A stretch of DNA of 21,865 nt from Nemertoderma westbladi (taxonomy: Eukaryota > Xenacoelomorpha > Nemertodermatida > Nemertodermatidae), in assembly GCA_032718475.1 (NCBI GenBank), contig JAUCBJ010004209.1:1-21865 (forward strand). Reading direction: 5' to 3'. The position numbers and the translations under genes were made by a program. Shown one piece after another: positions 1 to 8,668 of the stretch (position 1 is the stretch's first letter; the number at the start of each line of letters is the position of its first letter). Under the pieces are notes generated by a model that was not told where the DNA came from, ran no database searches, and was given only the letters and a program-made list of their open reading frames with translations.

Positions 1-149
1 CAATAAATTGACCCACCACATCGCCCCTGCCCACCCACCCACCAGGATCAGAATATTTATAAATTAAGTTCAGCCCAACCCCACATCGATAAAATTACAT
101 GATATTTTGCTAACAATTTAAATTGTGTATTTGGGGTATCTAGATAGCT

Positions 150-176
150 TTAACCCTATTAAACCCGGGATGACCC
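150..176 (+). repeat. piggyBac-like terminal inverted repeat (left end), putative
   Basis: The sequence TTAA followed by CCCTATTAAACCCGGG begins here. piggyBac elements insert at TTAA and typically start with CCC(T/A), so this fits a left terminus about 800 bp upstream of the transposase remnant. I found no matching right-hand terminus (a TAGGGTTAA-type end) downstream of the transposase, so the element is probably truncated on the right or the match is coincidental. Confidence 0.4.
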
Positions 177-473
177 GACCCCCCCATGGATTTTTGGTAT
201 TTTAACTCTAAAACAAACGTAGTTGGTAATCTGAAATTTTATCTAAAAATCTATTGTCTTTCTAATAGTGAAAACCGTTTTCAAAAATATTGTTAAGTTT
301 TGAGTTATTGCACCATTTTTTATCCCTACTTAGTTTTGGGACTTTCTTTGAGACGTTTTTTGAAAATTACATTTCTTGAAATATGATTTGTAACATCTCT
401 ATTTTTTATTTACACCGGTTTTTTGGTGTTTGCAATTAGATGGAATTCATATAAATTAATTTCAAAGAAATTT
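177..473. other. AT-rich non-coding stretch
   Basis: No open frame with recognisable content is seen on either strand. The sequence is T-rich and lies between the putative piggyBac end and the degenerate tandem repeat. It may be internal non-coding sequence of that element. Confidence 0.4.
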
Positions 474-960
474 CAAACCTGTTTTTTACGGCGGGTGCCA
501 AATTTTGGTGCCAGCACCAAATTTTGAAATATGTCAATTTTGTAAATTGATTGTTTGAACCTGTTTTTTATTTGGGGTTCTTGTTTCGATGGAATATATA
601 CGAGTTGCACCAAGCGTATCAAACTTGTATTTTTCGGTGCTGTGTGCAAAATTTGGTGCCAGCACGAAATTTTGATAATCTATTCAATAGTTCCAGTGCT
701 TGTGACAACTTATTTCCCGCGTTTTAGATGTTTATGGTGGTTCTGAATTCAATGGAATAAGAAATTATCTAACTAGACATCTCAAACTTGTATTTTTGAA
801 GGGGGTGCAAAATTTGGTGTTAACACAAAATTTTGAAAACCATCAAATTATCATTTGATTGTGTCACCTTGTTTCTTGCGTTATACGGGTTTATGAATCC
901 GATGGAATCAATAAAAACAGCGCTGGACATTACAAACTTGTACTTTTGGTGATGAGTACG
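474..960. repeat. Degenerate ~150-bp tandem repeat with internal palindromes
   Basis: The phrase CAAACTTGTATTTTT or a close variant recurs at about 474, 620, 783 and 933, giving periods of roughly 146, 163 and 150 bp. Each complete unit also carries a near-perfect palindrome of about 27 bp built from AAATTTGGTGC and its complement (near 498-525, 646-675 and 807-836), a T-run, and a GATGGAAT box. Unit-to-unit divergence is high, so the array is old. It sits directly upstream of the piggyBac transposase remnant and may be its subterminal region. Confidence 0.65.
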
Positions 961-963
961 AAA

Positions 964-2594
964 TGCCGAATACGATGACAGAGCAGATGCATATAGTGAA
1001 GCAAGTTCCACGCTCTACAATCTACCGGAAGATGAACCGGAAGATATATGGGACTTTGTTACGGTATAGCTATAATCTAATTGTGGAATTTCCGCAGGTC
1101 AGTTCACTGGAACGCCAGGATGGACTAGTGTTCATGACAGAAGTAATTGGGGTCCTATAGATCATATGAAAGCTTTTTTCCATGCAGTATACACTTCTGT
1201 GTGTGGTTGAATGGACAAACAAGCGGGCAAACACTATTATAGCCAGGAAGGAAGAACGATTTGTGGAAGGATATAACTGTAGCAACTTTGAAAATGTTCT
1301 TAGGATTGGTGTTTCTTATGCTATTATCACGTAAACCTAATATCAAGATTTATTGGTCGATACATGATCTGTTTTCAAGCCATTTTTCCATGAATTCCAT
1401 TTGTATGGGTAGAGACAGATTTAATAAAATATTGCGATGTTTGCGCTTTGCAGACCCGGATGATGTATCTCCAAAGGATGCTTCAAACCGGCTAAATGAA
1501 TTTATAGGTAAGATAAATGAAATCTGTAAACAATATACTGTTGTAAAAATGTATCTATCGATGAATCGCTATTGCTTCATAAGGGTAGACTAAAATTTAA
1601 AATGTTTATAAAATCAAAACGTGCCCGGTTTGGTGTTAAAATGTTTGCATTGTGTGATTCTTCCAGTTATCTCTCTCATATAAAGGTTTATTATGGAAAA
1701 GAGAGTGAGATAGAAAATGTGCTATTTCAAAGAGCGATCAAATTCAATCTATCAAAGAGCGAAAATGTTATGGCAATGCTTTTATATAAAGCTAACTTAC
1801 TGGAGAAGGGCTATGTTGTACATATTGATTGGTATATGAGTCTCATAAAGTTTCTATCTGAACATAAAACGTATTCATAGGGAACTGTAAAAAAATCACG
1901 CGGACCCCCTGAATGAATCACTACACAAGACTACCAATCTCTACTTCCAATCTACTACCAATATACTACCAATTTCTTCAAAGTTTATGCGATTGCAGGG
2001 AACAAATATAACTGCGACAAAGTTTATGGACAAGAGAACTGTTTATTTTTTATCATCTTGCGACGTTCAGTACGAACAAAGGACTCGGTATGTGAAGAGA
2101 GAGCGGCGACACTATAGACTTTGTAAAGCCAATAGGAATACAAAACTATAACCTACAAATGGGAGGCGTTGATATACAAGATCAATTAATTCGGTACTAC
2201 AATCCCGTTAGAAAGTCTTTTAATTGGTCAAAGAAGGTTGGTATAAACTTGTTATTTCGGTTGATGTTGAATGCTTAACTGCTCTACAAGAGAAAGAAAA
2301 CCAAAGAAAGATATATTTGCTTTTGAGACTGACGCGATTCAATGGTTAACTGATATCCCTTGCCAAAATCACTCAAAGAAACGCAAACAACCAAATGATG
2401 CACCGCCACCGGGAAGAATTCACACGATCGTGGAGATTCCACCGACAGACAAAGAGAAGAGGCTCAGGAGCCGATGTGTAGTTTGCTGGAGTAAGAAACA
2501 ACGCAAGGACACTCATTTTTACTGTCCCCAATGTCAATCGAAACCTGCTCTTTGCCAAGGATCTGTCCAAGGATGGCATAAAAATGAAGTGTAA
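964..2594 (+). pseudogene. piggyBac (PGBD-type) transposase, decayed
   Basis: Encodes a broken DDE/DDD cut-and-paste transposase of the piggyBac family. Homology runs through all frames. An acidic N-terminal piece is at 964-1070. The N-terminal domain follows (1261-1550: W-DIT, FLGL, RKP, YWS, and M-RDRF-KILR-LRF-D). Next is the first catalytic Asp in IDES followed by KGRLKFK (1558-1600), then the second Asp in HIDWYMS (about 1827). The third Asp lies in MGGVDIQDQ (about 2161-2180), followed by RKSFNW. The C-terminal Cys-rich zinc domain (2476-2590) reads RCVVC, then YCPQCQSKPALC. At least three frameshifts and several stops (TAG, TAA and TGA) split the gene, so it cannot make a full protein. 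All three catalytic Asp codons are still visible. The second site has lost the Asn of the usual DNWYTS-like motif. The family usually encodes about 550-600 residues, close to the span here. Confidence 0.88.
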
Positions 2595-2734
2595 ACACCA
2601 TAAACAGACAAAAATTTGCATACATTAGTAAAAGTGACATTTAGTGACATTTTTTACGAGTAATATTATATATTATGTATGTTGAATAACTTTTGTCAGA
2701 CATATTGGTTAATATACCGGTAGATGGATTCACA

Positions 2735-3008
2735 GACAGTCTAGATTTTGTCTAATCTAAACTAAACGCTGACATCAGAACAATCTAATCTAAACGCTGA
2801 CACCAGATATGAAATCAGCAACCCTTAAAACCCCCATAGTGAGAATGTTAGTTATTTTGTATTCTTTTTTAAGTTTTGACAGACTGACTGAAAGAAAGAC
2901 TGCCAGACATACAGACTAGATTTATGTAAAAGTGAAAACTGACATCTGAAATGAAATCACCGACCTTTAAAACCCCCAGAGCGAGAATGTTAGTTAGTTT
3001 GTATTCTT
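2735..3008. repeat. Short direct repeats downstream of the piggyBac remnant
   Basis: Two nested direct duplications are visible. A segment containing CTAAACGCTGACA(T/C)CAGA occurs at about 2760-2780 and again at about 2790-2807. A ~70-bp block, with GAAATCA, TTAAAACCCCCA, GAGAATGTTAGTTA and TTTGTATTCTT in the same order, occurs at 2797-2865 and again at 2939-3008. No coding content is seen. These may be the right subterminal part of the piggyBac element. Confidence 0.6.
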
Positions 3009-3035
3009 ATAAAACATATAGAGTTAAATATCACC

Positions 3036-3300
3036 CCATGACGCATACGCCTGCGTCATGGCCCATATATAGTGGTGACCCATACGCCTGCGTCATAGGT
3101 GCGAAAGGGATAAAGGTGCTTCTGGCGGATGGTGTAAAATACCTTATCGGAGAGTCCTCCGTTGGTGTAACGGAGCTTCGAGACGCTGGCTTCCATTAGT
3201 TAAAGCCTCCGTTAATTTAACGGAGGTTTCGAGTAATTTACAATTTTAGTTCGCAGCGCCGTTAGCACTAACGGAGCTTTTTGTCACCTGCCCCCGGTCA
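3036..3300. repeat. Cluster of palindromes, CTCCGTTA-type repeat
   Basis: Four short hairpins occur in 240 bp. The first is a perfect 10-bp stem at 3036-3045/3052-3061 around TACGCC; its right half (CATACGCCTGCGTCAT) is repeated directly at 3081-3096. The others are a 7-bp stem at 3157-3163/3169-3175, a 10-bp stem with a 1-nt centre at 3206-3226 (CCTCCGTTAA arms), and a 7-bp stem at 3259-3265/3268-3274. The last is followed by GGAGCTTTTTGTCACCTGCC, which resembles the inner end of the inverted arms at 18.9 and 19.4 kb, so this is probably a relic of the same non-autonomous family. Confidence 0.6.
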
Positions 3301-3537
3301 GTAATATTTTAACTTTGGGGAAAGAACTACGGACAAAGAACCGCACGCACTCCAACAATTAATTGTAGTTAAATGTTTGAATATAAGCAGATAAAAGTGG
3401 CAGCTTCGCAATCATGAATCATGAGAGGTACATACAGTAGAAAAAGTCAATAATGACATTCTCACCAACATGGAGGTCTACAGACCACCAGCCCTTTAGC
3501 GATAAAGAAAGTTAAACACCGGAGTTGTCACCTAAAC

Positions 3538-3863
3538 TCCACAGACTTCCTCCAAAGGACGCTGACAAGCAATAAACACGCGAGAATGCCCGAACTCTAC
3601 CGGAACCCCATGATGCATAAACATGGCGAACCGCGATGAGACCCATATCATCCGGGTCCGGGTCAGCCTTTGAGAAACCATCTTGGCTGGTAGACCTGTA
3701 CCTTAGCCAAGCAGCCAATCGCATCCCTGAGAGACTTAAGAACACTGCAGACTTTATGGACAGGGTCAGCCATATTAACCCCCTCCTACAGTCGGGCGAT
3801 ATGATTTTCAACCTGGACATCATATCCATTGGGAATGGGAAATCTACTTGGGCCCTTTTCTGA
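3538..3863 (+). pseudogene. Penelope-like RT fragment, second family
   Basis: Fragment of a Penelope-like reverse transcriptase. The first frame (3538-3639) contains RMPELYRNPMMHKHGEP, matching the conserved LYG-PK-HK-GxP block before RT motif 1. After a one-frame shift, the second frame (3636-3863) begins MRPISSGSGSAFEKPSW and continues with yL and FMDRVS-type spacing up to MIFNLDI, the position of the first catalytic Asp strand. It then breaks off. The residues differ strongly from the PLE at 8-16 kb (which has LPKVHKDGCPTRPILSAIG), so this is a separate, older lineage. The downstream palm (YVDD) and GIY-YIG domains are absent. Confidence 0.72.
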
Positions 3864-3878
3864 TAATCGGTCAACTGT

Positions 3879-3935
3879 CCAAGTCGATTCGCCCCAGGTC
3901 CATATGCCCCTAAAATGTGGGGCGAATCGACTTGG
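3879..3935. repeat. Perfect 18-bp inverted repeat, 21-bp loop
   Basis: Arms CCAAGTCGATTCGCCCCA at 3879-3896 and its exact complement at 3918-3935. Two further half-sites (GGGGCGAAT and GTGCGAATCGAC) follow within 35 bp. No gene overlaps it. It could be a transposon end or a hairpin of unknown role. Confidence 0.8.
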
Positions 3936-4086
3936 GGCGAATAGGTCGAGGTGCGAATCGACCCGCACCCATAAATTAATTATATAGGTCAACTCTATCT
4001 ATCACCATCACCAATGATAAAGTGATTATTCAAGGGATATTATGGGTGTCAATAACCAATTAATTAACTAAATGAATAAGGATGTA

Positions 4087-4163
4087 GGACAATTCGGTCC
4101 CTAAACACCAAATAAATGGGACCGAATTGTCCGGAACCGAATTGACCAGGACTGAATTGTCCT
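4087..4163. repeat. Perfect 15-bp inverted repeat plus two direct half-sites
   Basis: Arms GGACAATTCGGTCCC at 4087-4101 and its exact complement at 4118-4132. The right arm is followed by two variants of the same 14-mer (GGAACCGAATTGACC near 4133 and AGGACTGAATTGTCC near 4149). The design resembles the hairpin 200 bp upstream: GC-rich ends around a CGAAT core, plus trailing half-sites. Confidence 0.78.
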
Positions 4164-4274
4164 TTTCTTGATACAAACATAATTCGGACTAAAAAAAATA
4201 CTAGCAAAATTGAATTCCAAATATTTATATATTACCAAATACAATAGTTAGAATATAAATATAAAACACAATAT

Positions 4275-4766
4275 TTAACACATATCAGACAGTCTGCTTC
4301 CTCCTGCTGTCACAATATCCTCACATGTTTCTATCACTTCATTATATAAAAAATCAGATGTTAATACAGCAACGGGAAGCAAACGCAGAACAATTTTCTT
4401 ACCACTAAATAAGTAACCAGCTAGAATAGCAAGAAGTGTTGTAGCCAACATATTGGTACTACTATTCACAGCCTTTCCGAATACATGGCCACCATGATAA
4501 ACTAAGGAAGCTTTAACATATATTTCATCAATATGGAAAACTATTGCTTTGGAGTGGTTATCCTCATTTCCTAATATTATTTTAAGAAGATCAACTTTGC
4601 TAACTTTATCAACATGATTAGTTAGCGTTTGGAGAGTGCGTTTACTGGGTAACTGTAAAACATCAATCAACATGCAGTACAAAGGCCGGCATAATGTGTA
4701 CCATTCCAACGGTAATACGATGCCACTTGAACTGTATATATTTGTATTTCTTGGCGAATTAAATAA
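4275..4766 (-). pseudogene. P-element/THAP9-type transposase fragment
   Basis: One open frame on the minus strand, without an ATG at its start, encodes part of the RNase H-like catalytic core of a P-element/THAP9 transposase. The landmarks appear in the expected order. YSSSG is followed by LCRPLY, then LPSKRTLQTLT (linker before the catalytic domain), then FHIDEIYVKASLVYH, which holds the conserved Asp-Glu of the first catalytic strand. KIVLRLLPVAVL and the helix ending IVTAGGSRL follow. The frame opens just after a stop at 4767-4769 and ends at a TAA. The N-terminal THAP zinc finger, the GTP-binding insertion and the rest of the core are missing, so this is a relic of roughly 160 codons. Confidence 0.7.
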
Positions 4767-4770
4767 TTAG

Positions 4771-5110
4771 GAGCCCGCTTTACAGCGGGATACTTACTGT
4801 AAAAATCTCAGGGATACTTGCTGTAAAAATCTCAGGATATATAACACTGACTGACTGACTGACTGATAATTATCCAGGTTCAGGCACTTCCTGCCTGGCG
4901 ATTTTGATGAAATTTTGCAAGTACATTGCTTTGGTGGTTCATAATCGCGTTACAAAATTTCAGATCGATTCTATGTGTGGTATTCGATATATTTTGTGAC
5001 GGGATCATAGATCCCAACCGGGTTAGATATGTACGCATCACCGTTTCGCTGGCGCTGCTGTACTATGGTCGTTTTGGCCGAAGGCCGTCGGGGAAATAAG
5101 AGAGTTTGTG
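4771..5110. repeat. Unclassified repeat with hairpin, duplicated 24-mer and CTGA tract
   Basis: A 6-bp hairpin (CCCGCT-TTAC-AGCGGG) is followed by two 24-bp units (4787-4810 and 4811-4834) that differ by one base, then a CTGA microsatellite (about 4846-4866). Further short foldbacks follow: CCAGG...CCTGG at about 4876-4900, GGGATC-ATA-GATCCC at about 5001-5015, and GGCCGAAGGCC at about 5076. No open frame is recognisable. The boundary at the P-element relic suggests an inserted non-autonomous element, but I cannot assign a family. Confidence 0.45.
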
Positions 5111-5560
5111 TTTCTCAATATTAATCTTCCGAAATGATAATAGCACAGAACTATGTATGTAATGACTATCACGATACAAAATAACAGCAGAAAATACACA
5201 GATATTAATCGGTTATCTTGGTAGCGGTGACGGTCATAAACTATGACCAGTCTGCAACTCTGTGATTAATGAACTGACCGGTAAATCAGTAATACAGAAT
5301 AGTTATATGATTGATACACACAGATATTGGTTTCACCTCTTACTCTACTTGGCATTCTGTACCCAGTGGATGCTTTCCTATCTCTGTTCATGTGCTTCCT
5401 ACCCTGCTATTGGCTAATATACTAATTGTCACTTTGGCACTCCCTGTGAGTGTTTCCCCCCCACCGCTAGCCTCTACTAGCTGCGTTCTCCCTCCGAGGT
5501 GGTTTGACCTCTCACCTCTCTCTGTGGCTTTAGGGCTTGTGTCGCCCCCCCCCAAGTTGT
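5111..5560. other. Non-coding stretch, C/T-rich in its second half
   Basis: No supported gene. A short perfect foldback (GGTCATA-AAC-TATGACC) lies at 5232-5248. From about 5320 the plus strand becomes pyrimidine-rich. The open frame at 5311-5586 reads as low-complexity sequence with no recognisable domain. Confidence 0.4.
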
Positions 5561-5932
5561 TTATGAGGCGAGATTATTATTGGTAATCTCGTATCCCCAA
5601 CTGTATTGGTAAAATGCCACTGGTCCCATTTTCGGGTGGATAATGCATCGGAATTGAATCCACTTACACTCCCCCCATGCTATCTTCCCGGTGAGAAGAT
5701 AGCATCAACCTTAAGTGCGCTTCAATTCCGCTGGAACCCAATCTAATATCGGGTGTGGGGTGGAGTTCTTTTCTCGGGGTCGGCTTTCCTGACCGCCCCC
5801 CCTGGGTATGTTATTACTACCCCTCCTTGGTGCAATCGCGACCTATGTTGCACCAAGGTATCTGGTGTCTCTGTTTGAGACAATTGTGCTCTCTCTTCAC
5901 ACAATTTTCCACAACCTCACTCTACGATGGAA
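5561..5932. other. Structured non-coding region with three strong hairpins
   Basis: Three perfect stems occur in about 290 bp: CGAGATTA/TAATCTCG near 5569-5591, GCTATCTT/AAGATAGC near 5679-5703, and an 11-bp stem at 5825-5835/5848-5858 (CCTTGGTGCAA and complement). No coding content is convincing. The region ends where the inverted PLE piece begins at 5933. It could be the structured leader of an element or simply a palindrome-rich repeat. Confidence 0.45.
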
Positions 5933-6416
5933 CCATTGAGGGACAATAGACCATGGAGGATATTAATTTCCTTATGAAATTGGCACCAAGTAGAACAAAT
6001 CAAATGTATGACAGGTTCTAAACCGACTTTCCCCACTGTTCCTAAACGTCCGGTCTATCTTGTACTACCGTTCATTGGTTCATACTCAATCCTGCTTAAA
6101 AAACGACTACAGTTACTTAGCAAAGCGTTTCCCCAATGTAATTTTAAGATTATTTTTCGCCCTACACGTAGGTTAGGAGTTCACTTTCCATTTAAGGATA
6201 GACTTCCCCTCCCTACTTCAATCAAACCTTTATTTTACCGACGTTACGTAGATGACTCTTTTATTTTATTCCGTGATCGGCAACACGCTTATGACTTTAT
6301 GAAATACCTAAATAAACAGCACAGAAATATAGAGTTTACAGCTGAATTCGAATCTAATGGCTCCCTACAATTCTTTCTCATTACAAAAAACACAGATAAT
6401 AAATACATTACATCTG
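5933..6416 (+). mobile_element. Penelope-like element copy A, 5'-inverted and 3'-truncated
   Basis: Bases 5933-6002 are the reverse complement of PLE sequence found at about 15654-15728. From about 6002 the element continues in direct orientation (equivalent to 15133 onward). The direct part encodes the RT thumb/linker (VYLVLPFIGSYS, then RPTRRLGVHFPF). At 6210/6211 it jumps to the RT palm (PLFYRRYVDDSFILF, YVDD at 6245-6256). This linker-to-palm junction is the same as at 15341/15342. A 6-bp deletion removes two codons after LQF. The copy ends at 6416 against a LINE fragment. Sequence identity to the 8-16 kb PLE is very high, so the copy is recent. Confidence 0.85.
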
Positions 6417-6698
6417 AAATACATGTAAATCTGAACAGCAGTGGTCCAAGCACCGATCCCTGTGGAACACCATACCTTAATTGGAGTATATTTGAGAATG
6501 ATTCATCAATACGTACCTGTTGTGTGCGATCTTTCAAATAAGAATGAATCATGCCAGTACAGGGCCTTTGACACCAATTTTATGTTCAAGAACTTCAAGT
6601 AATTTAGAATGTTGTACTGTATCAAATGCAGCACTCAGATTTAAGGCAATAAACAAACATGAAGAACCGCTATCAATACCACGTAATATATCATCCAT
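6417..6698 (-). pseudogene. CR1/L2-type LINE reverse transcriptase fragment
   Basis: The minus strand encodes the middle of a non-LTR retrotransposon RT. One frame has LNLSAAFDTVQHSKLLEVL, matching the catalytic LDLSAAFDTVDH block. The first Asp of that block is replaced by Asn, which should abolish catalysis. After a stop and frameshift near 6550, a second frame has YLKDRTQQV and then YGVPQGSVLGPLLF, the block that precedes the FADD motif. The FADD box and the endonuclease domain are absent. One end abuts PLE copy A exactly, suggesting that one element inserted into the other or that a deletion joined them. Confidence 0.82.
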
Positions 6699-6980
6699 AC
6701 ATTAAAGTTTGCACAACTTATTGTTGCGGTTGTCCCACAACAAACGGCCGAATTGGGTACTGGCCCATCGGGTAAGCCAGCAGTCGGATCGTGGTAATAT
6801 GCAAGAAAGGTTAGCTAACTTGTTCGTCATCCTCCATCATTGCCGAGCGCATCCACCCCGACACCAGCCACACGACCCCCCCCCCACCACCCCCCCCCCC
6901 CCCCCCCCCCCCTCGACACCCTCCAGTTCGCGCAGGGTCCTCGCGGATGTGGTCCTGACACAGCGGTACCTCTTCTAAGC
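6699..6980. other. Non-coding stretch with poly-C tract
   Basis: No recognisable gene. It contains a C10 run at 6876-6885 and a C23 run at 6890-6912 in a CCA-rich setting. The open frame at 6709-6978 derives its length from this low-complexity tract, and I do not call it. Confidence 0.45.
6876..6912. repeat. Poly-C homopolymer tract
   Basis: Two C runs (10 and 23 bases) are separated by ACCA. The exact length is likely to be unreliable in sequencing or assembly. Confidence 0.9.
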
Positions 6981-7975
6981 TCAGCCGTATAATAAACGAA
7001 TGAATGTTATAATAAATGTATATTATGGTTTAAATTTTTGTCACTGGTGGTAAACTCGTAATAATTTAAAGAGACAATACATTAACATATGAGGTTCATC
7101 GTATTTGTTAGTCGTATTTCTTCTAAAATAATAAACAACATTCATAAACTTTAATAATTACTATAGATTTTTATTGCAGGCCATATAGTCGAGTCAATCT
7201 AGCAAAAAACCCATAAGTATTTCGCAATCAATCCGAACCACATATTTTGGATTCTATATTACCTTATAAATGACCAAAAAAAGTCTACAAAATTTTATTT
7301 GGCAGATCATATGTTTATTCATGGAAATTCTGCGTAAATTTGCATAACACAGGCCAAACAAAAGGAACAGTAGGGAAAAGTAAGTAGCCAATTGGTGATG
7401 TTCCATAATAATTTAATTAATTTCACAATGTGATTCAATGGGAAATTAGTAATGTTTGCACTGGTGTGTTACACATTAATTGCTATATCTCAGAAAATAG
7501 AATTCGTATCAAATTTTTAAATATATCAAAAACTTCACGATATATTAAGCTAACTGTTGTAAAAAAATTATACAATTCCACTGCAAGGAAATTTCATAAT
7601 TTCCATTAATGTTAGTGAAGATTTTTCACATAATTAAATTGTGATTGCTCTATTGATTTTAGGTGTAATTTATTTATTTGTTTTAGTTTGAAAACCACAA
7701 TAGTTTATCATATAATAAATAAATTTTTTGGGGATAAGGGTTTTTGAGGTCGATAAATCCGATTGGCGAGGTTACATCCACCCGTTTAGTAGAGAAGTTG
7801 CGTATATAAGCTCCCTATATTGTACCAGCAAAATTGGTATTAAAAATGGTTAAATTATTAGACAAATTTCCGTTGCTCTGGAAACTAAATTGGTAACTAT
7901 ATAGAAGTGCATACTCCTGTCAATCGATAGTCATTAGAGTAATGTTTGTCTGTGCCAAATTTGGAGAAAATCCCA
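6981..7975. other. AT-rich non-coding stretch
   Basis: No coding sequence is supported on either strand. The only structure noted is the dispersed repeat copy at about 7191-7268 and scattered AATAAA-like motifs. The interval ends at the abrupt start of PLE homology at 7976. Confidence 0.5.
7191..7268 (+). repeat. Dispersed short repeat, copy 1
   Basis: Starts GAGTCAATCTAGC and ends ATTCTATATTACCTTAT. A related copy lies at about 16814-16907 with the same landmarks in the same order (GAGTCAATCTAGC, AACCCATAA, CAAT-ATCC-AACCA, TTCTA-ATTACCTTAT) but with an additional ~15-bp segment. Non-coding, family unknown. Confidence 0.6.
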
Positions 7976-8379
7976 AATGTAATTTTAAGATTATTTTTCG
8001 CCCTACACGTAGGTTAGGAGTTCACTTTCCATTTAAGGATAGACTTCCCCTATGTCTCAGACCTCTTGCTTTATATAAATTTACGTGCAGTAGCTGCAAT
8101 GCTACATACATCGGTAAAACCGAGCGTCACTACAAAGCAAGGATCAGCGAACACTTGGGAGTTTCCCCTCGAACAGGAAAAGCTTCAGCCTCTCCCAAAC
8201 ACTCCACTGTACGAGAACACGCCCTAGACGAGGATCACACCTTTAATTACAATGACTTCTCAATAATAGGTAGAGCTGATACTAATTACGACCTATTAAT
8301 TAAAGAAAGCCTAGTTATCTCCCGCCACAGACCTACTCTAAATATTCAGGGAACCTCATTCCCTTTACTATTGTTCTAA
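7976..8379 (+). pseudogene. PLE linker plus GIY-YIG endonuclease, 5'-truncated copy B
   Basis: C-terminal part of a PLE polyprotein, open through to the natural TAA. It begins within the RT-endonuclease linker (FKIIFRPTRRLGVHFPFKD). The endonuclease core follows: YKFTCSSCNATYIGKT (GIY-YIG strand with a CxxC pair), ARISEH, and near the C-terminus LLIKESLVISRHRPTLN, which holds the conserved catalytic Glu and the final Asn. The domain nicks target DNA for insertion. The upstream RT is missing because the copy is 5'-truncated, so the apparent ATG at 7942 lies in flanking sequence and is not a natural start. This copy retains CSSC where the right-hand copy has CSRC. Confidence 0.85.
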
Positions 8380-8630
8380 AAACTACACACACTACATAGA
8401 CCGTATCTACAGTACTATACAGTATGTATTAATTAATATTGGTGTTGTACTCATTATAAATTTAGTTGTCTGATTTCATGATTTTACCATGCACTATTTT
8501 ACTTAATTTAGTATTATGTATGCAAGTAGTTAGGCTCCTATATCTTCTCGTATTGTAATGTTTTCACATATTTTGCAGTAATATTAATAATTTAGAATGT
8601 AATTTAAACTTTATGTATCTTACTGTAGTA

Positions 8631-8668
8631 TTGGCTGATGATGGTTTAATGTAATAAATCGAAACGTT
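8631..8668 (+). ncRNA. Hammerhead-ribozyme-like core in left pLTR, possibly degenerate
   Basis: CTGATGA at 8635-8641 is followed by a possible stem II (GGTTT pairing with AAATC, one G-U pair, one bulged T) and GAAAC at 8661-8665, then GTT. These are the two invariant boxes of a hammerhead in the right order, and hammerheads are known in PLE pLTRs. A minimal stem III would be AC/GU with cleavage after GTT. Stem I pairing is weak, so activity is uncertain. The same core is conserved in the right pLTR. Confidence 0.45.

Noticed and set aside
5311-5586. 91-codon plus-strand frame in C/T-rich DNA
   Set aside because: Low-complexity translation (Ser/Pro/Leu), no motif, and in a hairpin-rich non-coding region.
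6709-6978. 89-codon plus-strand frame with a poly-Pro stretch
   Set aside because: Its length depends on the poly-C tract, and no domain is recognisable.
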